Assembly (NCBI GenBank): GCA_023459095.1
Contig: JAEWVQ010000163.1
Location: 1-18,760 of the forward strand
Direction: 5' to 3'
Source: Pseudomonadota bacterium
GTDB taxonomy: Bacteria; Pseudomonadota; Gammaproteobacteria; Burkholderiales; Rhodocyclaceae
DNA length: 18,760 nucleotides
The notes beneath the pieces were generated by a model. It was not told the DNA's origin, made no database searches, and saw only the letters and a list, made by a program, of their open reading frames with translations. Below are positions 12,915-18,760 of this stretch, in pieces (the first letter of the stretch is position 1; each line of letters starts with the position of its first letter). The translations under genes and the position numbers were made by a program.

Positions 12915-13916
12915 ATGCGTCGCGTCACCCTCACCCAGTTCCTGATCGAGCAGCAGCGCGCCGGTCGCATCACCGCCGACCTGCGCCTGCTGATCGAGGT
13001 CGTGGCCCGCGCGGTCAAGGCGATCAGCGTCAACGTGTCGAAGGGCGCGCTCGCCGGCGTGCTCGGCGAGGCCGGCACCGACAACGTGCAGGGCGAGGCG
13101 CAGAAGAAGCTCGACGTGATCGCCAACGAGATCCTGCTGCAGGCCAACGAGTGGGGCGGGCACCTCGCGGCGATGGCTTCGGAGGAAGTCGAGACCGTCT
13201 GCCAGATCCCGTTCGATTACCCGAAGGGTGGCTTCCTGCTGCTTTTCGATCCGCTCGATGGCTCGTCCAACATCGACGTCAACATCTCGGTCGGCACGAT
13301 CTTCTCCGTGCTGCGCTATCCCGAAGGCGGCGGCGAGCCCACCGAGGCGAGTTTCCTGCAGAAGGGCACCGAGCAGGCCGCGGCCGGTTATGCGGTGTAT
13401 GGGCCGTCTACGCAGTTCGTGCTCACCGTCGGCAACGGCGTGCACGGCTTCACCCTGGACCGCGAGATGGGCAGCTTCATCTACACCGCGCCCTACATGA
13501 CGGTGCCCGACGACACCAAGGAATTCGCCATCAACGCTTCGAACATGCGCTTCTGGGAAAAGCCCGTGCAGCGCTATGTCGATGAGATGCTGCAGGGCAA
13601 GGAAGGGCCGCGCGGCAAGGACTTCAACATGCGCTGGGTGGCGTCGATGGTGTCCGACGTGCATCGCATCCTGACCCGCGGCGGCATCTTCATGTACCCG
13701 ATGGACGAGAAGTGTCGCGCCCAGGGCGGCAAGCTGCGCCTGATGTACGAGGCGAACCCGATGGCGATGCTGATCGAGCAGGCCGGGGGCGCGGCCACCA
13801 CCGGGCGCGAGCGCATCCTCGAGGTCCAGCCGGAGAAGCTGCATCAGCGCGTACCGGTGATCCTCGGCTCGAAGAACGAAGTCGAGCGGGTGACCGCCTA
13901 TCATCTCGAGGGCTGA
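12915..13916 (+). CDS. fbp: Fructose-1,6-bisphosphatase class I
   Basis: This 333-residue enzyme (E. coli 332 aa) hydrolyses fructose-1,6-bisphosphate to fructose-6-phosphate, the committed step of gluconeogenesis. Landmarks are ENVQGE-like DNVQGEAQKKLD (56-67), the ASEE metal-binding segment (88-91), the catalytic signature DPLDGSSNID (112-121), AAGYAVYGPST and the substrate-binding KLRLMYEANPMAMLIEQAGG near the C-terminus. GGAG (12905-12908) lies 6 nt before the ATG at 12915. A GTG four codons upstream (12903) overlaps that site and is rejected. A -10-like GATAAT at 12859-12864 lies in the dadA-fbp divergent gap, without a convincing -35. Apart from these and the fbp ribosome binding site, that 220-nt gap shows nothing gene-like. 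tamA starts 7 nt after the stop, so the two are probably co-transcribed. Confidence 0.96.
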   Translation: MRRVTLTQFLIEQQRAGRITADLRLLIEVVARAVKAISVNVSKGALAGVLGEAGTDNVQGEAQKKLDVIANEILLQANEWGGHLAAMASEEVETVCQIPFDYPKGGFLLLFDPLDGSSNIDVNISVGTIFSVLRYPEGGGEPTEASFLQKGTEQAAAGYAVYGPSTQFVLTVGNGVHGFTLDREMGSFIYTAPYMTVPDDTKEFAINASNMRFWEKPVQRYVDEMLQGKEGPRGKDFNMRWVASMVSDVHRILTRGGIFMYPMDEKCRAQGGKLRLMYEANPMAMLIEQAGGAATTGRERILEVQPEKLHQRVPVILGSKNEVERVTAYHLEG

Positions 13917-13923
13917 GCCCGCC

Positions 13924-15666
13924 GTGCGGTACCGCCTGCGCCGGTTCGGCACGGCGATGCTGTGCGCGCTCGCGCTCGGCGCCGGTGGCGGCGCGGCGGC
14001 GCAGGCGCGGGTCGCGGTCGAGCTGGAGGCGCCGGGCGAGGTGCGCGAATTGCTCGAACGCCATCTCCGCCTGCTCGCGCGCGACACGCCGCTGCCCGAG
14101 CTCGCCGCCGACCGCAGCGCCCTCGCGCGCCGCACGCGCCGCGAGGTCGCCGATCTGCTTGCCACCGAAGGTTATTTTTCACCGACGGTGAAGCTGGAGC
14201 GCGCCGCCGCAGCGTGGCGGCTGGTGGTCGAGCCGGGCGCGCGCGCGCGCATCGGCGAGGTGGCGATTGCGTTCGAGGGCGAACTGGCGGACGACCCCGC
14301 GGCCGCCGCGCGCATCGCCCGGCTGCGCGCGAACTGGGCGCTGCCGGTCGGCGAGCCGTTCCGCCAGGCCTTGTGGGACGGCGCCAAGCAGCGCCTGCTC
14401 GACGAGGTGGGTGCGGTGCGCTATGCCGCCGCGCGCATCGCCCACAGCCGCGCCGAAGTCGATCCCGACGCCGCCACGGTGCGGCTGACGCTGACCGTGG
14501 ACAGCGGCCCGGCGTTCTATCTCGGGGCGCTGCAGGTCAGCGGCTTGCATGATTTGCCCCCCGACCTGGTGGCGCGCCACAGCACACTCGAGGCGGGCGC
14601 GCCCTACGACCGCGATGTGTTGCTCGCCTTCCAGAGCGCACTGCAGAACGCCCCCCAGTTCGCCTCGGTGATCGTCGATATCGACCGCGATCCGGCGCTT
14701 GCCGCGGCGGCGCCGGTGCGCGTGCAGATCGCCGAGGCGCGACCGCGTCACCTCGGGTTCGGGGCGGGCTATTCGAGCAATACCGGCTATCGCGTCGAGG
14801 CCGGCTATCGCGATGTCAATCTGTGGGCGCGCGGCTGGGAGTTGTCGACCGGTTTGCGCCTCGAGCAGCGGCGGCAGTCGGCATATGCCGACGTCTTTCT
14901 GCCGCCGGTCGAGGCACGGCGGCGCGACAGCGTCGGCGCGCTCGCCGAGCGCAGCGATCTGGAGGGGCTGAAGATCACCACCCAGGCGCTCGCGGTCGCC
15001 CGCCACATCACCCGCGGCGACATCGAAACCCGGCTGACCCTGCGCGTGCAGCGCGAGGCGCTGCAGCCCGACGGCGCGGAATCGAGTTCGGCCGACACGC
15101 TGACCGCGAACTGGGCGTGGGTGCAGCGCGCGGTGGACAATGTGCTCGATCCGCGGCGCGGTTACGTGCTCGAATTCCAGGTCGGCGGCGGCGCCAGCGT
15201 CGCGCTCGCCGAGCAGGATTTCGTTCGCTTCTATGCGCGCTACCAGCATTATTTCCCGGTGCGTGAGTCCGATGCGCTGATCGTGCGCATGGAGGGGGGG
15301 GCGACGCTCGCCGAGCGCCGCGACGGCATTCCGCAGGATTTCCTGTTCCGCGCCGGCGGCACCCAGTCGGTGCGCGGCTACGCCTATCAGAGCCTGGGGG
15401 TGAAGGAGGGCGATGCCACCGTGGGCGGACGCTACCTCCTTGCCGGCAGTGCGGAGTACGTGCGCTGGTTCCGTCCCGACTGGGGCGCCGCGGTGTTTGT
15501 CGACAGCGGCGATGCCGCCGATTCGCGCGCGGAGTTCCGGGCCCGCACCGGTTATGGCGTCGGTGCGCGCTGGCGCAGTCCGGCCGGCCCGCTCGCCGTC
15601 GATGTGGCCTGGGGCCAGGACGAGCGCAGGCTGCGCCTGCATTTCGGGGTGGCGATCGCGTTCTGA
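13924..15666 (+). CDS. tamA: Outer-membrane assembly protein TamA (BamA/Omp85 family)
   Basis: This 580-residue Omp85 protein matches TamA in length (E. coli 577 aa) and layout. It has a signal peptide ending near AAAQA (about residue 27), three POTRA-like domains (about 28-270), and a C-terminal beta-barrel opening with GFGAGYSSNTGYRVEAGYRDVNLW. The loop-6 signature is GGTQSVRGYAYQSLG (VRGY is the conserved part). The barrel end matches TamA (AVFVDSGDAADS, GYGVGARWRSPAGPLAVDVAWG) and stops with a terminal Phe, as outer-membrane barrels do. With TamB, TamA takes part in autotransporter/OMP assembly and envelope lipid homeostasis. Usually tamB follows, but here cheD does. The GTG start (13924) is chosen because it begins a complete signal peptide; no ATG is suitable. 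A run of eight G (15294-15301) lies in frame in the barrel. Confidence 0.9.
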   Translation: MRYRLRRFGTAMLCALALGAGGGAAAQARVAVELEAPGEVRELLERHLRLLARDTPLPELAADRSALARRTRREVADLLATEGYFSPTVKLERAAAAWRLVVEPGARARIGEVAIAFEGELADDPAAAARIARLRANWALPVGEPFRQALWDGAKQRLLDEVGAVRYAAARIAHSRAEVDPDAATVRLTLTVDSGPAFYLGALQVSGLHDLPPDLVARHSTLEAGAPYDRDVLLAFQSALQNAPQFASVIVDIDRDPALAAAAPVRVQIAEARPRHLGFGAGYSSNTGYRVEAGYRDVNLWARGWELSTGLRLEQRRQSAYADVFLPPVEARRRDSVGALAERSDLEGLKITTQALAVARHITRGDIETRLTLRVQREALQPDGAESSSADTLTANWAWVQRAVDNVLDPRRGYVLEFQVGGGASVALAEQDFVRFYARYQHYFPVRESDALIVRMEGGATLAERRDGIPQDFLFRAGGTQSVRGYAYQSLGVKEGDATVGGRYLLAGSAEYVRWFRPDWGAAVFVDSGDAADSRAEFRARTGYGVGARWRSPAGPLAVDVAWGQDERRLRLHFGVAIAF

Positions 15667-15724
15667 GCGGGGAACGGGTGTATGCTCGGCGTCCCGCCTG
15701 TCCGCGCCTCCTCGTTCCCACTTC

Positions 15725-16315
15725 ATGCCTTCCGCTGCCGGTTCCACGGGGCGCGACCTCGATCGCATCGCGCGCGTCATCCGTCCCGGCGAGTGGGCGG
15801 TGGAGCACGATCGGCCGATCTCGACCCTGCTCGGTTCCTGTGTCGCGGTCACGCTCTATGACCCGACGCTGCGCCTGGGTGGCATGAACCATTTCATGCT
15901 GCCGCGCTTCGAGCGTGTGTCCAGCCGCGACGACGTCGATGCCATGCTCGCCGGCGACTACGCGATGGAAGCGATGTTGAACGGCATGCTCGCGCGCGGT
16001 GCGCGCAAGGCCAGGCTGCAGGCGAAGGCGTTTGGCGGCGGCGCGGTGGTGTCCTCGCTCGACAACAGCCGCATCGGCCAGCGCAACGTCGATTTCGCCC
16101 GCGAGTGGCTGGCCCGCGAGGGTATCGCGCTGCTCGCGGCGGACTTTCTCGGGCCGTGGTCGCGCAAGGTGGTGCTCGACCCCGCCACCGGCGATGCGTG
16201 GTGCCGACGCAGCGCGAGCACGCTGGCGGTCGTGCGCCGCATCGAGTCCGAGGAGGCGGCTTACGCGGCCAGCCTGGCACGGCGCGGACGCAAGACCGAT
16301 ATCGAACTTTTCTGA
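15725..16315 (+). CDS. cheD: Chemoreceptor glutamine deamidase CheD
   Basis: This 196-residue CheD belongs to the family that deamidates specific Gln residues of methyl-accepting chemotaxis proteins and, in some bacteria, assists CheC. The catalytic pair is visible: C39 in STLLGSCVAVTLYDP and H56 in GGMNHFMLP, with the 17-residue spacing seen in the family, plus the neighbouring T34. AFGGGAV and IGQRNVDFAREWL match conserved middle segments. No other chemotaxis gene is in the window, so it is an orphan here. The ATG at 15725 has no clear ribosome binding site, and no other usable in-frame start lies between it and the tamA end. A TATGCT at 15681-15686 could be its -10. The groE promoter begins about 10 nt after its stop. 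Confidence 0.92.
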   Translation: MPSAAGSTGRDLDRIARVIRPGEWAVEHDRPISTLLGSCVAVTLYDPTLRLGGMNHFMLPRFERVSSRDDVDAMLAGDYAMEAMLNGMLARGARKARLQAKAFGGGAVVSSLDNSRIGQRNVDFAREWLAREGIALLAADFLGPWSRKVVLDPATGDAWCRRSASTLAVVRRIESEEAAYAASLARRGRKTDIELF

Positions 16316-16325
16316 TCCGGGCACA

Positions 16326-16355
16326 CTTGAAATCGGCTGGGGGCGTCCCTATTAT
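16326..16355 (+). promoter_or_regulatory. groESL promoter, sigma70 with sigma32-like overlay
   Basis: TTGAAA (16327-16332) and TATTAT (16350-16355) are 17 nt apart, a near-consensus sigma70 promoter. The same stretch reads CTTGAAA-N14-CCCTATT, close to the sigma32 consensus (CTTGAAA, 13-17 nt, CCCCAT-T). The CIRCE operator begins at the last base of the -10, so HrcA would block initiation. Confidence 0.75.
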
Positions 16356-16381
16356 TAGCACTCGTTGGCATTGAGTGCTAA
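16355..16381. promoter_or_regulatory. CIRCE operator (HrcA-binding site)
   Basis: TTAGCACTC-N9-GAGTGCTAA is a perfect 9-9-9 CIRCE element, the operator bound by the heat-shock repressor HrcA. It spans the predicted transcription start of groESL, so repression is expected at normal temperature and release on heat shock. hrcA is not in this window. Confidence 0.97.
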
Positions 16382-16389
16382 CAAAGGCC

Positions 16390-16441
16390 CCGCCGGAAAG
16401 GCGGTGTGTCCAGCGAATTTACCGTTGCGGGCTTTGCCCGC
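16390..16441 (+). other. Two hairpins in the groES 5' leader
   Basis: CCGCC-GGAAA-GGCGG (16390-16404) and GCGGGC-TTT-GCCCGC (16427-16441) are short perfect stems between CIRCE and the groES ribosome binding site (AAAGGAG, 16462-16468). Neither covers the ribosome binding site. They may affect mRNA stability; a thermosensor role is not supported. Confidence 0.35.
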
Positions 16442-16476
16442 GCTGTCAGTTGATTGGAAACAAAGGAGTGAGATCC

Positions 16477-16767
16477 ATGAAGATTCGTCCCTTGCATGAT
16501 CGCGTGATCGTCAAGCGCCTCGAAGCCGAGCGCACCACCGCCAGCGGCATCGTGATCCCCGACTCCGCGGGCGAGAAGCCCGATCAGGGCCAGGTGCTGG
16601 CGGTCGGCAACGGCAAGATCCTCGATGACGGCAAGGTCCGCCCGATGGCTGTCCAGGTGGGCGACAAGGTCCTGTTCGGCAAGTACGCCGGCCAGGCCGT
16701 GAAGGTCGAGGGCGAAGAGCTGCTCGTCATGCGCGAAGAAGACATCATGGGCGTGGTCGAGGCCTGA
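16477..16767 (+). CDS. groES: Co-chaperonin GroES
   Basis: This 96-residue GroES is the heptameric lid of the GroEL folding chamber. It has the family opening MKIRPLHDRVIVKRLEAE, and the mobile-loop region ERTTASGIVIPDSAGEKPDQG (about 17-37), which contacts GroEL. VGDKVLFGKYAGQAVKVEGEELLVMREEDIMGVVE closes the protein. AAAGGAG (16462-16468) is 8 nt before the ATG. The open frame runs upstream through the leader to 16375, but that part overlaps the CIRCE region and is not family-like. It is transcribed from the CIRCE-controlled promoter with groEL 51 nt downstream. Confidence 0.98.
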   Translation: MKIRPLHDRVIVKRLEAERTTASGIVIPDSAGEKPDQGQVLAVGNGKILDDGKVRPMAVQVGDKVLFGKYAGQAVKVEGEELLVMREEDIMGVVEA

Positions 16768-16818
16768 GCCTCCCCCGTTCCCAGCGAACCGATACCGAAT
16801 CTCAAGGAGCTTTGAAGA

Positions 16819-18462
<1,644 letters not shown>

Positions 18463-18487
18463 TCGCTCCGCTTCAGTCGAGCCCTCG

Positions 18488-18515
18488 AAAAGCCCCGCTT
18501 CGGCGGGGCTTTTTT
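18488..18515 (+). terminator. Intrinsic terminator after groEL
   Basis: AAAAGCCCCGC-TTCG-GCGGGGCTTTT is an 11-bp stem closed by a UUCG tetraloop, with the T run extending to 18515. It begins 26 nt after the groEL stop. Confidence 0.95.
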
Positions 18516-18548
18516 CGTCTGTGCTGCCGGCGCGCCCGGCATGGGCGG

Positions 18549-18595
18549 GCCCACGCCGAGGCTCGGCGGCGGTTCGATCGCGCCGCTGCGTGGGC
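18549..18595. repeat. Nested inverted repeats, possible branched structure
   Basis: GCCCACGC (18549-18556) pairs with GCGTGGGC (18588-18595). Inside lie GCCGAG-G-CTCGGC (18555-18567) and GCGGCG/CGCCGC (18566-18571 with 18581-18586). As RNA this could form a closed outer stem with one or two inner hairpins. No T tract follows. High G+C makes chance pairing possible. Confidence 0.35.
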
Positions 18596-18680
18596 ACGAA
18601 ATTGCGGCACAGCGTCGTGGTAGGGGGATGAAAAACGGATATATCCTCTATTTAGATTGGTTTTCCTTCCCCCGTTGTTT

Positions 18681-18689
18681 TGCTAGCAT
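18681..18689 (+). promoter_or_regulatory. Extended -10 promoter near window end
   Basis: TGC-TAGCAT is an extended -10 element in an AT-rich stretch, similar to the TGC-TAGAAT ahead of dnaX. No good -35 is seen. Transcription would start near 18696 and run off the window. Confidence 0.4.
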
Positions 18690-18760
18690 ACCCAGCACCT
18701 AAATGCCAATCGTATTGAGCGTTCGGCAGTGTCGGTACAGTCCCTTGGCATCCATTGAGG

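Larger units (their letters stand above)
18516..18760. other. Intergenic tail without a supported gene
   Basis: The 245 nt after the groEL terminator hold no ORF with coding character. The first part is GC-rich with nested inverted repeats (18549-18595). From about 18625 the DNA becomes AT-richer. That part contains the palindrome GGATATATCC (18637-18646), an extended -10 promoter (18681-18689) and the inverted repeat ATGCCAA/TTGGCAT (18703-18709 and 18745-18751). It probably is the promoter and leader of a plus-strand gene starting beyond 18760. Confidence 0.55.

Noticed and set aside
11793..14165. 790-codon minus-strand open frame across dadA and fbp
   Set aside because: It spans two well-recognised genes in another frame, becomes Arg/Pro-rich over dadA, and has no motif or ribosome binding site.

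Overview
The window looks like chromosomal DNA of a betaproteobacterium, most likely Rhodocyclales (Azoarcus/Thauera/Aromatoleum-like). The reasons are the high G+C with strong GC3 bias, the petABC-sspA-sspB gene order, a cytochrome b with beta/gamma-type signatures, and a groESL operon carrying both a CIRCE operator and a heat-shock-like promoter. This placement is inferred from recognised families and gene order, not from a search. Almost everything is housekeeping. I see no mobile element, CRISPR array, tRNA, rRNA, prophage or defence island.

Layout. Positions 1-833 (minus) hold a ZIP-family metal transporter cut by the window edge. Next is a cyclopropane-fatty-acyl-phospholipid synthase (minus, 949-2139). 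A 439-nt gap follows, holding a candidate minus-strand micro-transcription unit: sigma70-like promoter, 26-codon ORF with ribosome binding site, then a very long GC hairpin. A likely leaderless dnaX promoter fires the other way and starts dnaX-ybaB-recR (2579-5534), a common bacterial replication/recombination-repair cluster. petA-petB-petC (5723-8340) encode the cytochrome bc1 complex and end at a strong intrinsic terminator. sspA and sspB (8446-9525), stringent starvation protein A and the ClpXP adaptor, follow.

A family-4 glycosyltransferase (minus) converges on sspB. A bacteriohemerythrin with a cysteine-containing tail (10914-11408) converges on a D-amino-acid dehydrogenase (minus, 11438-12694). 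Then come fbp (class I fructose-1,6-bisphosphatase) and tamA (outer-membrane translocation/assembly module), 7 nt apart. An orphan cheD (chemoreceptor deamidase) follows, then groES-groEL (16477-18462) with its promoter, a perfect CIRCE operator and an intrinsic terminator. The last ~245 nt carry no gene I can support. They look like the promoter/leader region of a plus-strand gene beyond the window.

The most unexpected items are the micro-transcription unit between cfa and dnaX, the leaderless-looking dnaX start, gene-end hairpins (one with the dnaX stop codon in its loop), the hemerythrin cysteine tail, and the composite groE control region. I found no convincing undescribed multi-gene system.
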